Notes: generated by a model from the sequence alone, not told the origin. Positions 7,652 through 15,647 are shown, numbered from the stretch's first letter. The stretch: DNA of 64,000 bases from Faecalicatena contorta (GCF_003149105.1 NZ_QGDS01000006.1:124001-188000), one strand, 5' to 3'. A program made the numbers and translations.

Positions 7652-9030
7652 GTGAACAGGTGATTCAGGATATAGTTCAGGAAGTTATGGCAAAAATGCA
7701 GATTGCATCCGAAGTATCCAAAAGCCGCGGCGTATTTGCCGGAATGGACGAAGCAATAGATGCTGCAAAAAAGGCACAGAAGATTGTCAGCAGAATGTCC
7801 ATGGATCAAAGAGAAAAAATTATTTCTAATATTAGAAAAAAGACAGTAGAAAATGCCGAGATTCTTGCACGTATGGGTGTACATGAGACAGGCATGGGTA
7901 ATGTGGGCCATAAAATTTTAAAACATCAGTTGGTTGCGGAAAAGACACCAGGAACGGAAGATATCACAACAACTGCATGGTCAGGAGACAGAGGGCTGAC
8001 GCTGGTAGAGATGGGACCGTTTGGTGTTATCGGTGCGATTACACCATGTACAAATCCAAGTGAGACAGTTATCTGTAATACAATAGGGATGCTGGCGGGA
8101 GGCAATACGGTAGTATTTAATCCACATCCGGCAGCAACTAAAACATCTATTTATGCAGTAAATATGTTAAATGAAGCTTCTATAGAAGCAGGCGGTCCGG
8201 ATAACATCGCATGTACCGTTGAGAAACCGACCATGGAATCCAGTAATATTATGATGAAGCATAAAGACATCCAGTTGATTGCTGCAACAGGAGGACCAGG
8301 TGTTGTAACAGCTGTTTTATCCTCTGGTAAGAGGGGAATCGGTGCAGGTGCAGGTAATCCTCCGGTACTTGTGGATGAGACTGCGGATATCCGCAAAGCG
8401 GCAGAAGATATTATAAATGGATGTACATTTGACAATAACCTGCCTTGTATTGCTGAGAAGGAAGTTGTGGCTGTAACTTCCGTCGTAGAAGAATTAATTC
8501 ACTACATGGTCAGTGAACAGGGATGTTATTTGGCAACTAAAGAGGAACAGGATGCATTGACAGCAGTTGTTTTGCAGAATGGCAGATTGAACAGAAAGTG
8601 TGTGGGAAAGGATGCCAGGACTTTGCTGGGAATGATTGGAATAAGCGTTCCGGGCAATATCAGGTGTATCATATTTGAGGGAGTTAAGGAGCATCCATTA
8701 ATTGAAGAAGAACTGATGATGCCGATTCTGGGTATTGTCAGAGCAAAGGATTTCGATGATGCGATAGAGCAGGCACTCTGGCTGGAGCATGGCAACAGAC
8801 ACTCTGCACATATCCATTCAAAAAATGTAGACAATATCACAAAATACGCAAAAGCAATGGATACAGCGATTCTTGTAAAGAACGGTCCATCTTACGCGGC
8901 ACTGGGATTCGGGGGCGAAGGCTTCTGCACATTCACCATTGCCAGCAGAACAGGTGAGGGGCTCACAAGTGCAAGTACATTTACAAAGAGAAGACGCTGC
9001 GTAATGGCAGAGAGTTTATGCATTAGGTAA
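7642..9030 (+). CDS. pduP: CoA-acylating propionaldehyde dehydrogenase (PduP)
   Basis: The protein has 462 residues, close to the usual PduP length. It starts at GTG 7642 with GAGGAGG 7 bases upstream. Residues 2-20 (SEQVIQDIVQEVMAKMQ) are the N-terminal encapsulation helix. The aldehyde dehydrogenase core carries the catalytic Cys269 (FDNNLPCIAEKE), a GAITPCTNPSET substrate/cofactor block near 131 and ATGGPGVV near 215. It oxidises propionaldehyde to propionyl-CoA with NAD+ inside the shell, feeding PduL. It also supplies the NADH used by the alcohol dehydrogenase. Confidence 0.93.
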   Translation: MSVSEQVIQDIVQEVMAKMQIASEVSKSRGVFAGMDEAIDAAKKAQKIVSRMSMDQREKIISNIRKKTVENAEILARMGVHETGMGNVGHKILKHQLVAEKTPGTEDITTTAWSGDRGLTLVEMGPFGVIGAITPCTNPSETVICNTIGMLAGGNTVVFNPHPAATKTSIYAVNMLNEASIEAGGPDNIACTVEKPTMESSNIMMKHKDIQLIAATGGPGVVTAVLSSGKRGIGAGAGNPPVLVDETADIRKAAEDIINGCTFDNNLPCIAEKEVVAVTSVVEELIHYMVSEQGCYLATKEEQDALTAVVLQNGRLNRKCVGKDARTLLGMIGISVPGNIRCIIFEGVKEHPLIEEELMMPILGIVRAKDFDDAIEQALWLEHGNRHSAHIHSKNVDNITKYAKAMDTAILVKNGPSYAALGFGGEGFCTFTIASRTGEGLTSASTFTKRRRCVMAESLCIR

Positions 9031-9046
9031 AACAGGAGGAAATAAA

Positions 9047-10258
9047 ATGGAAATGAATTCCGCAAGTGTAGAAGCAGTTGTAAAGCAGGTGCTGGAAAGT
9101 ATGCTGGAAAAACAGATTACTCCGGCGGCAGGCGCAGCAGCAGGAAGCGGAGCAGTACCTAAGACTGCACGTGTTGCTATGTTGACAGCTCTTGAGCATT
9201 ATGATATAAAAGAATATCCGATACCGGAAGTTGGGGACGGAGACATCCTGGTAAAAGTAGAGGGATGCGGTGTGTGCGGCACAGATGCTCATGAGTTCAA
9301 GAGAGACCCATTCAGCCTGATTCCGGTTGTTCTAGGACATGAAGGTACTGGCGAAATTGTAAAAATGGGCAAGAATGTGAAAATCGACAGCGCCGGAAAA
9401 GAGCTGAAGGTTGGGGACAAAGTTGTTACCTGTATGATTTTTAAAGATGACCCGGACATTACAATGTATGATCTGAATAAGCAGAACGTGGGCGGCGCTG
9501 ACGTATATGGACTGCTTCCGGATGATGACATTCATTTAAACGGATGGTTTTCAGATTACATACTCATTCGTGAGGGTTCCACAGTTTTCAATGTAAGTGA
9601 CCTTGATTTGAAATCCAGAATTCTCATTGAGCCGTGTGCAGTTCTTATTCATGCGGTAGAACGGGCAAAAACCACAGGTATTTTAAGGTTCAACAGCAGA
9701 GTAGTAGTACAGGGATGCGGACCTATCGGTTTGATTTGTATTTCAATCCTTCGTACTATGGGTATTGAAAATATTGTTGCTGTAGACGGAGAACAGAAGA
9801 GACTGGATTTTGCCAAGAGAATGGGCGCAGAAAAGTCTGTAAACTTCAAAGACTTCAAAGGAATTGAAGCTCTTGCAGAAGGTGTAAAGGATGCATTTGG
9901 CGGACATCTCGCAGATTTTGCATTCCAGTGTACAGGTTCACCGGCAGCACACTCCAACATTTATAAGTTTATCCGCAATGGAGGAGGACTCTGTGAGTTA
10001 GGATTCTTTATCAATGGAGGAGATGCAACAATCAATCCTCACTTTGATTTGTGCTCTAAGGAAATCACACTGGTTGGTTCCTGGGTATATACTTTGAGAG
10101 ATTATGCTACAACATTTGATTTCTTAAAGAGAGCAAAGGCAATCGGGCTTCCAATGGATGACCTCATCACTCATGAGTTCCCGCTGGAGCAGGTGAATGA
10201 AGCTCATCAGGCCAACCTGAAAATGGAAGGACTGAAAATTGCTATTATCAATAAATAG
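9047..10258 (+). CDS. Encapsulated zinc-type (MDR) alcohol dehydrogenase
   Basis: The protein has 403 residues, with AGGAGGA 6 bases before the ATG. Residues 3-23 form an encapsulation-type helix (SASVEAVVKQVLESMLEKQ), joined to the core by an Ala/Gly-rich linker at about 26-38. Catalytic zinc ligands Cys77 (GCGVCGTD) and His98-Glu99 (VLGHEG) are present, and a dinucleotide-binding GCGPIGL lies near residue 224. The four-cysteine structural-zinc lobe found in many MDR enzymes is missing; its place is taken by an acidic insert (KDDPDITMYD). It probably reduces propionaldehyde to propanol, or lactaldehyde to propanediol, recycling NAD+. It would then stand in for the iron-type PduQ or FucO, neither of which is in the window. 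Confidence 0.82.
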   Translation: MEMNSASVEAVVKQVLESMLEKQITPAAGAAAGSGAVPKTARVAMLTALEHYDIKEYPIPEVGDGDILVKVEGCGVCGTDAHEFKRDPFSLIPVVLGHEGTGEIVKMGKNVKIDSAGKELKVGDKVVTCMIFKDDPDITMYDLNKQNVGGADVYGLLPDDDIHLNGWFSDYILIREGSTVFNVSDLDLKSRILIEPCAVLIHAVERAKTTGILRFNSRVVVQGCGPIGLICISILRTMGIENIVAVDGEQKRLDFAKRMGAEKSVNFKDFKGIEALAEGVKDAFGGHLADFAFQCTGSPAAHSNIYKFIRNGGGLCELGFFINGGDATINPHFDLCSKEITLVGSWVYTLRDYATTFDFLKRAKAIGLPMDDLITHEFPLEQVNEAHQANLKMEGLKIAIINK

Positions 10259-10284
10259 CAGCAATCCCAAAAAGGAGAATTGAT

Positions 10285-10629
10285 ATGGGAGAAGCAGTAG
10301 GCATGTTAGAGGTATTCGGGCTCTCAACAGCATTTGCGGCGGCTGATGCCGGATGTAAGGCTGGAAATGTACGTCTGGAGACCTTTGATAAAAATAAACC
10401 GGCAAATGCAGATGAATTACCTGTACCACTGATTGTAATGATTAAGTTTCGCGGAAGCGTATCCGATGTTCAGGCAGCACTAGACGCAGCTAAAAGGAAG
10501 GCAGAGGAACTGGCAGGAATTGTAGCTGAATACGAAATTGCAAGACCAACAGAGGATACAGAAAAGATGCTGAAGCTGAGCGGTTTAGATAAAGGAAAAC
10601 CAAATAAAATTTTTGTAGAAGAAGTCTAG
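10285..10629 (+). CDS. BMC-H shell protein
   Basis: The protein has 114 residues with an AAGGAG site upstream. It has a single BMC domain that opens EAVGMLEVFGLSTAFAAADA and contains a LIVMIKFRGSVSDVQAALDAA strand-helix part. Relative to a canonical PduA it carries an insert of about 10 residues before that strand (DKNKPANADELP) and a C-terminal extension of about 15 residues. The sequence is divergent from the other three standard BMC-H proteins of the operon, so it may form a tile with a different pore or edge. It is the first of a run of four shell genes spaced by 12-24 bases. Confidence 0.88.
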   Translation: MGEAVGMLEVFGLSTAFAAADAGCKAGNVRLETFDKNKPANADELPVPLIVMIKFRGSVSDVQAALDAAKRKAEELAGIVAEYEIARPTEDTEKMLKLSGLDKGKPNKIFVEEV

Positions 10630-10641
10630 GAGGAAATTAAA

Positions 10642-10917
10642 ATGGCACAACTGGCATTAGGTATGGTAGAAACAAGAGGTCTTACAGCAGCAATTGAAGC
10701 AGCAGACGCAATGACAAAATCTGCTGAGGTTACATTAGTAGGAACAGAGAAAATTGGTTCAGGACTGGTAACAGTTATGGTACGCGGAGATGTAGGAGCT
10801 GTAAAAGCGGCTGTTGAGGCAGGAGCTGATGCAGCAGGAAGACTGGGAGAATTAGTAGCAACACATGTAATCCCAAGACCTCACAATGATGTAGAGAAGA
10901 TCCTTCCAACCGTATAA
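10642..10917 (+). CDS. BMC-H shell protein, PduA-like
   Basis: The protein has 91 residues, a canonical BMC domain with the pore loop EKIGSGLV and the [13 protein letters not shown]-terminus typical of PduA/PduJ/CcmK-type hexamers. It is likely a major shell tile through which small metabolites pass. It is very similar to the BMC domain of the gene at 11238: about 77 of 91 residues agree in my hand alignment, and the last 27 or so are nearly all identical. A tail-less paralog of the Lys-tailed protein therefore sits two genes upstream. AGGAGG lies upstream of the ATG. Confidence 0.93.
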   Translation: MAQLALGMVETRGLTAAIEAADAMTKSAEVTLVGTEKIGSGLVTVMVRGDVGAVKAAVEAGADAAGRLGELVATHVIPRPHNDVEKILPTV

Positions 10918-10941
10918 GAACTACAGTAAAGGAGCAGTCTC

Positions 10942-11226
10942 ATGGGACAGGCGTATGGATTTTTTGAAATTCCGAGTGTGACAGCCGCAGTTGTTGCCGT
11001 TGACATTATGTGCAAGACGGCAGATGTGCAGTTTGTTACCTGGGAAAAAAAGTTAGGTGGAAGACTTGTAACAATTATTATCCGCGGAGATGTATCTGCT
11101 GTAACGCAAGCCATTGAAACTGCCGCAGCAAATGGAATTAAGAAACCCGTAGCGCAAGTGGTAATTGCAAGTCCCCATGAAGAGATTATCAAAATCATTA
11201 ATAACAGTGCAAACCGAGTAAGTTAG
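10942..11226 (+). CDS. BMC-H shell protein, divergent pore loop
   Basis: The protein has 94 residues and one BMC domain ([20 protein letters not shown], then a [20 protein letters not shown] strand-helix part). The pore loop reads KLGGRLV instead of KIGSGLV, placing an arginine next to the pore. That would give a positively charged pore with different selectivity. The start MGQAYGFFE and the [12 protein letters not shown] end resemble PduT/PduB halves and some minor BMC-H proteins. It lies between the PduA-like gene and the Lys-tailed gene, 24 and 12 bases away. Confidence 0.88.
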   Translation: MGQAYGFFEIPSVTAAVVAVDIMCKTADVQFVTWEKKLGGRLVTIIIRGDVSAVTQAIETAAANGIKKPVAQVVIASPHEEIIKIINNSANRVS

Positions 11227-11237
11227 GAGGCAGTCAG

Positions 11238-11762
11238 ATGGCGGAAGAAAAGAAATCAACCGGTGAAGAACAGGCCCCAGGCACCTCTAAACCAGAAGAG
11301 GCAGCAAAAAAGAGTACAGCCAAATCCACCAGTGCTGTAAAAGGCACGGCTGGTAAAACAAAAGCTGCATCCACAAAGAAAACAACTACGGCGAAAGCGC
11401 CCGCTAAAACAGTACAAAGAGTAAAGCAGACGGCGCAGCAGGTGGAACAGGTAGAAGAGATTCAATTAAAGGAGGAAAAAAGAATGTCACAGGAAGCATT
11501 AGGAATGGTTGAAACAAGAGGTTTGGTAGCATCAATCGAAGCAGCAGACACAATGCTTAAAGCTGCAAATGTAGTATTAGTCGGAACAGAAAAAATTGGT
11601 TCCGGACTTGTAACAATTATGGTGCGCGGAGACGTAGGAGCTGTAAAATCAGCAGTTGAGTCAGGCGCAGAAGCAGCAGGAAGACTGGGAGAATTAGTAG
11701 CAACACATGTAATCCCAAGACCACACAATGATGTAGAAAAGATTCTTCCTCAGGTTAAATAG
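11238..11762 (+). CDS. BMC-H shell protein with Lys/Ala/Thr-rich N-terminal tail and a second internal start
   Basis: The full frame gives 174 residues. The first 82 are a low-complexity tail rich in Lys, Ala, Thr and Ser, with Glu-rich ends. From Met83 onwards a canonical PduA-like BMC domain follows ([13 protein letters not shown], pore EKIGSGLV, end VEKILPQVK). Inside the gene, AAAGGAGG at 11468-11475 lies 8 bases before the ATG for Met83 (11484). This is a stronger initiation site than that of the first ATG. Two products, one tailed and one plain, are therefore likely from one gene. The tail resembles the disordered basic tails of histone-H1-like proteins and could bind nucleic acid, polyphosphate, cargo or the shell surface. 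Its function is unknown. Confidence 0.88.
   Translation: MAEEKKSTGEEQAPGTSKPEEAAKKSTAKSTSAVKGTAGKTKAASTKKTTTAKAPAKTVQRVKQTAQQVEQVEEIQLKEEKRMSQEALGMVETRGLVASIEAADTMLKAANVVLVGTEKIGSGLVTIMVRGDVGAVKSAVESGAEAAGRLGELVATHVIPRPHNDVEKILPQVK
11468..11486 (+). promoter_or_regulatory. Internal ribosome binding site and ATG within the tailed BMC-H gene
   Basis: AAAGGAGG (11468-11475) is followed by 8 bases and ATG at 11484-11486, in frame with the upstream start at 11238. It decides whether a tail-less 92-residue BMC-H is made. Confidence 0.75.
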
Positions 11763-11764
11763 TT

Positions 11765-12412
11765 ATGGATAACGGCAATGTAGAATTAATCACAAAAATG
11801 GTATTGGAAGCCATTGATAAGCAAAAGACTTCTGATAATACCGGATACATGGTGCCGGTTGGAGTGTCCGCAAGACATGTCCATTTAACCCAGGAACATG
11901 TAGAGGTCCTGTTTGGCCCAGGATATCAGCTGACAAAGAAAAAGGAACTGATGGGCGGACAATATGCATCAAATGAACTGGTTACCATTGTGGGTCTGAA
12001 GCTTAGGGCCATTGAAAATGTCAGGATTTTAGGGCCTGTGAGAACGAAGTCTCAGGTAGAGGTTTCTGCGACAGATGCTATCCGTCTTGGCGTGAAGGCT
12101 CCAATCAGAGAGTCAGGAAATATTGCCGGGTCGGCTGCGGTTGCAGTGGTGGGACCAAAGGGAGCTCTTTACCTGAATGAGGGATGTATCATAGCCAAAA
12201 GACATATCCACATGGCACCGAAGGATGCGATGGCAGCAGGGGTACATGATGGAGATACCGTATCCGTAAAAGCGGATAATGAAAGAGGAACTGTTTTCAA
12301 TCATGTTCAGATTCGTGTAGATGACAGCTTTACCTTGGAGATGCATATTGACACGGATGAAGCAAATGCAGCCAGGATTGTAACAGGAGATACAGTAAGA
12401 ATTATCAAATAA
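11765..12412 (+). CDS. pduL: Phosphate propanoyltransferase (PduL)
   Basis: The protein has 215 residues and starts 2 bases after the previous stop. Residues 4-20 (GNVELITKMVLEAIDKQ) are an encapsulation-type helix. The two PduL zinc-binding blocks are present: VSARHVHLT (His38, His40) and AKRHIHMAP in the second half, together with GPVRTKSQVEVSATDAIRLG between them. It converts propionyl-CoA and phosphate to propionyl-phosphate and CoA, which recycles CoA inside the shell and leads to ATP through a kinase outside. The gene follows the shell genes and precedes a 152-base gap with a perfect palindrome. Confidence 0.93.
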   Translation: MDNGNVELITKMVLEAIDKQKTSDNTGYMVPVGVSARHVHLTQEHVEVLFGPGYQLTKKKELMGGQYASNELVTIVGLKLRAIENVRILGPVRTKSQVEVSATDAIRLGVKAPIRESGNIAGSAAVAVVGPKGALYLNEGCIIAKRHIHMAPKDAMAAGVHDGDTVSVKADNERGTVFNHVQIRVDDSFTLEMHIDTDEANAARIVTGDTVRIIK

Positions 12413-12480
12413 GACAGAGTATTGTACAGATATCGTATACTCATTGCATTATTAATGTTCAATAAGTATACCTAAGATTA

Positions 12481-12504
12481 TAGGGGATGCCGCGGCATCC
12501 CCTA
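12481..12504. repeat. Perfect 24-bp palindrome between pduL and eutN-like gene
   Basis: Two 12-base arms (TAGGGGATGCCG and its reverse complement) meet with no spacer. There is no T-run, so it is not a standard terminator. It could act as an mRNA end-protecting hairpin or processing site, or as a protein binding site, that lowers expression of the pentamer and PduS/T genes. The rest of 12413-12564 is A/T-rich with no clear promoter. Confidence 0.8.
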
Positions 12505-12564
12505 CAAGAATAAAGAGAAAAGCGGATTCCAAATATCTGCTTTGACCCGCACAAGGAGGATGTT

Positions 12565-12831
12565 ATGCTGATAGGTAAGATAAAGGGAAGTGTTGTCTCA
12601 ACACGCAAATGTGAAAATTTAGTCGGCAACAAGCTTATGATTGTGGATGTTTTGGAGCATATGCAGACAGGAGCAAAACAACTCATTGCGATTGATAAAA
12701 TAGGTGCGGGTGTAGGCGATTATGTGTTAGTGGCACAGGGAAGCGCGGCCAGAATTGGTTCCGGGATGCCGGATGCACCTGTTGATGCGGCGATTGTTGG
12801 TATTATTGACGATGGAACAGGACTGGAGTAG
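12565..12831 (+). CDS. BMC-P pentameric vertex protein (EutN/CcmL/PduN family)
   Basis: The protein has 88 residues, with AAGGAGG before the ATG. It opens LIGKIKGSVVSTRKCENLVGNKLMIV, and the central GAGVGDYVLVAQGSAAR and the end DAAIVGIIDDGTG are those of the EutN/CcmL family. These proteins form pentamers that cap the vertices of the icosahedral shell. Only one such gene is seen in the locus, which is enough to close a shell. It lies 6 bases before the PduS-like gene. Confidence 0.93.
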   Translation: MLIGKIKGSVVSTRKCENLVGNKLMIVDVLEHMQTGAKQLIAIDKIGAGVGDYVLVAQGSAARIGSGMPDAPVDAAIVGIIDDGTGLE

Positions 12832-12836
12832 CAGAT

Positions 12837-14186
12837 ATGGACATGAAAGAATTGAGCAGCATATTGCAGCAAGCCGGTATTGTTGGTGCAGGTGGTGCAG
12901 GCTTTCCTACATACGCGAAGTTAGATGAACGCGCAGAAACAATTATCCTGAACTGTGCGGAATGTGAGCCGCTGCTGAAATTACATAGGCAATTATTAGA
13001 GAAATATGCACAGGAAATCGTTGAAACCTTTCATATGATAGGGCAGGCTGTAGGAGCCAAAGAAGTTGTGATTGGAATCAAGAAAGCCTATACTAAAACA
13101 ATTGATGCACTGAATGAAGTAATCGGGGAATACCCCGAGGTCAGGCTTGGACTGTTGGATGAGGTATATCCGGCGGGTGATGAAGTTGTATTAATTTATG
13201 AAGTGACCGGTAAGGTGGTAAAGCCGGGTGGGCTCCCCATTGAAAGCGGAGTAGCTGTATTTAATGTTGAGACCGTATATAATGTATATAAAGCTGTCAG
13301 CCAGAAGCTGCCGGTTGTAGATAAATTGGTATCTGTTGTGGCTGAGGTAGAAAATCCGGTGACGGTAAGAGTACCTCTCGGCACAACAATGGAAGAAGTA
13401 GTGAGAATGGCCGGCCATGTTACGGTGAAGAACCCGGTATATTTCATCGGAGGACCGATGATGGGCTTTATCGGCAGTGGTTCACAGCCGGTTACTAAAA
13501 CCACAAATGCGATATTGGTATTACCAGAGGAGCATTTGATTATTCAGAGAAAAAGAGAAAAGTCATCGATAGATTTGAAACGTGCGGCGGCCTGTTGCTG
13601 CCAATGTAATATGTGTACAGATTTATGTCCAAGAAATCTCCTGGGTCACCCTGTAGAACCGCACTTATTCATGAGGGCAGCAACCTGTAAGGATATACAG
13701 CAGCCGGACATATTTTTGAATACAATGTTTTGTTCTTCCTGTGGCCTGTGTGAAATGTATTCCTGCATGCAGGGGTTATCACCAAGGTCTTTGATGACAG
13801 AATATAAAGCAGGATTACGGGCGAATGGAATAAAGCCCCCCCAAGGTGTTGTACCCAAAAAGGCAGGCGGGGAAAGAGAGTACCGTAAAGTTCCTATGGA
13901 ACGCTTGATGGCAAGGCTGGACCTGACCCGCTATGACAAGGAAGCTCCTCTGGATGAGTCATCAGCCCACATCAGTAAAGTAAAGATATTGCTGAGCCAG
14001 CATATCGGAGCACCTGCATCTGCGGTTGTAAAAATGGGTGATAAGGTGACAAGAGGACAGATGATTGCCGAACCAGGCAAAGGATTAAGTGTAGGCATTC
14101 ATGCAAGTATTGACGGTACGGTCAGTGAAGTGAATGAAAGATTTATAATCATAGAAATGCAGGAAGGACGTGCAGGCAATGAGTAA
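12837..14186 (+). CDS. pduS: PduS-like flavin/iron-sulfur oxidoreductase (RnfC-related)
   Basis: The protein has 449 residues. A glycine-rich RnfC-type nucleotide/flavin region starts near residue 15 (GIVGAGGAGFPTYAKL), with ILNCAECEP just behind. Two ferredoxin-type cysteine clusters follow (CCCQCNMCTDLCPRN near 252-266 and FCSSCGLCEMYSC near 298-310), and a biotinyl-like SLBB/sandwich region ends the protein. In B12-dependent Pdu systems PduS is called a cobalamin reductase. In this B12-free locus it more likely moves electrons across the shell, with the adjacent PduT-like trimer as its port. Its 3' end overlaps the PduT gene by 8 bases, which supports coupled production. Confidence 0.9.
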   Translation: MDMKELSSILQQAGIVGAGGAGFPTYAKLDERAETIILNCAECEPLLKLHRQLLEKYAQEIVETFHMIGQAVGAKEVVIGIKKAYTKTIDALNEVIGEYPEVRLGLLDEVYPAGDEVVLIYEVTGKVVKPGGLPIESGVAVFNVETVYNVYKAVSQKLPVVDKLVSVVAEVENPVTVRVPLGTTMEEVVRMAGHVTVKNPVYFIGGPMMGFIGSGSQPVTKTTNAILVLPEEHLIIQRKREKSSIDLKRAAACCCQCNMCTDLCPRNLLGHPVEPHLFMRAATCKDIQQPDIFLNTMFCSSCGLCEMYSCMQGLSPRSLMTEYKAGLRANGIKPPQGVVPKKAGGEREYRKVPMERLMARLDLTRYDKEAPLDESSAHISKVKILLSQHIGAPASAVVKMGDKVTRGQMIAEPGKGLSVGIHASIDGTVSEVNERFIIIEMQEGRAGNE

Positions 14187-14727
14187 GGCAATTGGAATGG
14201 CAGAATATAAGACTGTTTCAGCAGGTGTCGTGGCAGCGGATGCTATGGTCAAGACTTCTGATGTGAACATCATTGAGGCCCAAACGGTATGTCCGGGAAA
14301 ATACATTGTAATCATTTCAGGAGACTTAAGTGCGGTAAATGCAGCAGTTGAAACTTCCAGAACACTGCATGGAAAGCACCTGATTAACAGTTTTATTCTT
14401 GGAAACCCACACGAATCCATTTTTCCGGCAATCTATGGAGCTTCGAAGATTGAAGAAGTATCTGCTCTGGGAATACTGGAGACATATGATGCAGCGTCTA
14501 TTATCGTGGCGGCAGATGAGGCCGCAAAGACAGCAATTGTTGATTTGATTGAGCTTAGAATTGCCCGCGGTATGTGCGGGAAATCTTATTTGATGCTGAC
14601 AGGTGAGGTTGCAGCTGTAGAAGCTGCGATTGAAAAAGCGGAGGCTGCAGCTGCAAAAGATGGGATGTATCTGGACTCATCTATTATCGCACATCCGGAT
14701 GATCAGATCCGCGAGGCAATTTTGTAA
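14179..14727 (+). CDS. pduT: BMC-T tandem-domain shell protein (PduT-like)
   Basis: The protein has 182 residues. I chose the ATG at 14179 over a GTG at 14170 because AGGAAGG precedes it suitably and the cysteine numbering then matches PduT. Two BMC domains lie in tandem (SKAIGMAEYKTVSAGVVAAD, and again EVSALGILETYDAASIIVAAD from about residue 94), giving a pseudohexameric trimer. Cys38 in TVCPGKY is at the place where PduT holds an iron-sulfur cluster at the trimer pore. It likely passes electrons between the PduS-like protein and the outside or inside of the shell. Confidence 0.92.
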   Translation: MSKAIGMAEYKTVSAGVVAADAMVKTSDVNIIEAQTVCPGKYIVIISGDLSAVNAAVETSRTLHGKHLINSFILGNPHESIFPAIYGASKIEEVSALGILETYDAASIIVAADEAAKTAIVDLIELRIARGMCGKSYLMLTGEVAAVEAAIEKAEAAAAKDGMYLDSSIIAHPDDQIREAIL

Positions 14728-14770
14728 CCGTTCAGCCATGCGAAACCAGGCTTGCGGCCGAACTGTAATG
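14724..14770. repeat. Short member of a structured intergenic repeat family
   Basis: GTAACCGTTCAGCCAT at 14724-14739 agrees at 14 of 16 bases with the end arm of the 142-bp element at 39192. The inverted counterpart GGCCGAACTGTAAT follows at 14756-14769. Like the larger copy it begins inside the stop codon of the gene upstream. The inner part is short and could fold as a hairpin. No T-run follows. Confidence 0.5.
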
Positions 14771-14807
14771 TAACTTTAAAAATCCAGTAATACCGGGAGG
14801 CAATGTG

Positions 14808-15572
14808 ATGCTTGCAATAGAAAGACGTAATGAAATATTGGAAAAACTTCAGGCTGAACGGCGTGTAGTGGTAAGTGAACTTAGCCAGTTATATGAAGTG
14901 TCTGAGGAAACAATCCGCAGGGATTTAGAAAAGCTGGTGAATGACGGCTATGCTATTAAGAGTTACGGCGGTGCCGTAATGAACGAAAATGTGAGCATTG
15001 ATCTTCCCTTTAATATCAGGAAGAACCGCAATGTAGTCGGGAAGCAGCGTATTGCAGAACTGATGAACAGCCTGATACACGATGGGGACAGCATCATGCT
15101 GGATGCAAGCTCAACAGCAGTGTACATTGCAAAAGCCTTAAAAGATAAGAAGAACTTGACATTGATTACAAATTCAATAGAAATCATTATTGAATTGTTT
15201 GATGTGCCGGATTGGAGTGTGCTGTCCACCGGCGGCGTATCAAGAGAGGGTTCCTTTGCTCTTGTAGGACCTCAGACAGACAGGATGCTTCGCTCCTATC
15301 ATGTAGATAAGACTATTATTTCGTGCAAAGGAGTTGACCTTGCTTCAGGTATTACAGATTCCGATGATCTTCATGCAAATAATAAGAAAACAATGCTGGA
15401 AGCGGGAAAACAGAAGATTCTTGCAGTGGACAGCAGTAAGTTTGATAAGACAGCATTTACATCAATTGGAATGCTGGAAGATATAACGACTCTTGTTACT
15501 GACGAAAAGCCTGGAGACATATGGCTTCGGAAGTTTGAGGAGTTGGGGATAGAGTGTATCTATCCAGAATAG
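14808..15572 (+). CDS. DeoR-family transcriptional regulator
   Basis: The protein has 254 residues. The ATG at 14808 has GGGAGG 7 bases upstream (a GTG at 14805 is less likely). Residues 1-57 form the DeoR helix-turn-helix (RRNEILEKLQAERRVVVSEL, then SEETIRRDLEKL). The C-terminal part is the sugar-phosphate sensing DeoRC domain, with DASSTAVYIAKAL near 99, ITNSIEI near 125, TGGVSREGSFALVGP near 144 and AVDSSKFDKTAF near 206. It closes the BMC operon and probably controls it in response to a deoxysugar phosphate such as fuculose-1-P or rhamnulose-1-P. No paired operator could be proven at the two promoters. Confidence 0.88.
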   Translation: MLAIERRNEILEKLQAERRVVVSELSQLYEVSEETIRRDLEKLVNDGYAIKSYGGAVMNENVSIDLPFNIRKNRNVVGKQRIAELMNSLIHDGDSIMLDASSTAVYIAKALKDKKNLTLITNSIEIIIELFDVPDWSVLSTGGVSREGSFALVGPQTDRMLRSYHVDKTIISCKGVDLASGITDSDDLHANNKKTMLEAGKQKILAVDSSKFDKTAFTSIGMLEDITTLVTDEKPGDIWLRKFEELGIECIYPE

Positions 15573-15601
15573 AGAGTGTGGCAGGAAGCGCACTCTCGAA
15601 G

Positions 15602-15647
15602 AAGTGCGGGTTCGTTTGAATAATCTTACGAACCCGCACTTTTTTTA
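15602..15647. terminator. Strong terminator at the end of the BMC operon
   Basis: AAGTGCGGGTTCGT (15602-15615) pairs with ACGAACCCGCACTT (15628-15641), followed by a T-run. A smaller hairpin (GAGAGTG...CACTCTC, 15572-15598) precedes it. It lies between the convergent DeoR and AraC genes and may serve both. Confidence 0.9.

Noticed and set aside
14728-14807. Separate promoter for the DeoR gene
   Set aside because: The 80-base gap is mostly the repeat-family element, and no hexamer pair with proper spacing could be found.
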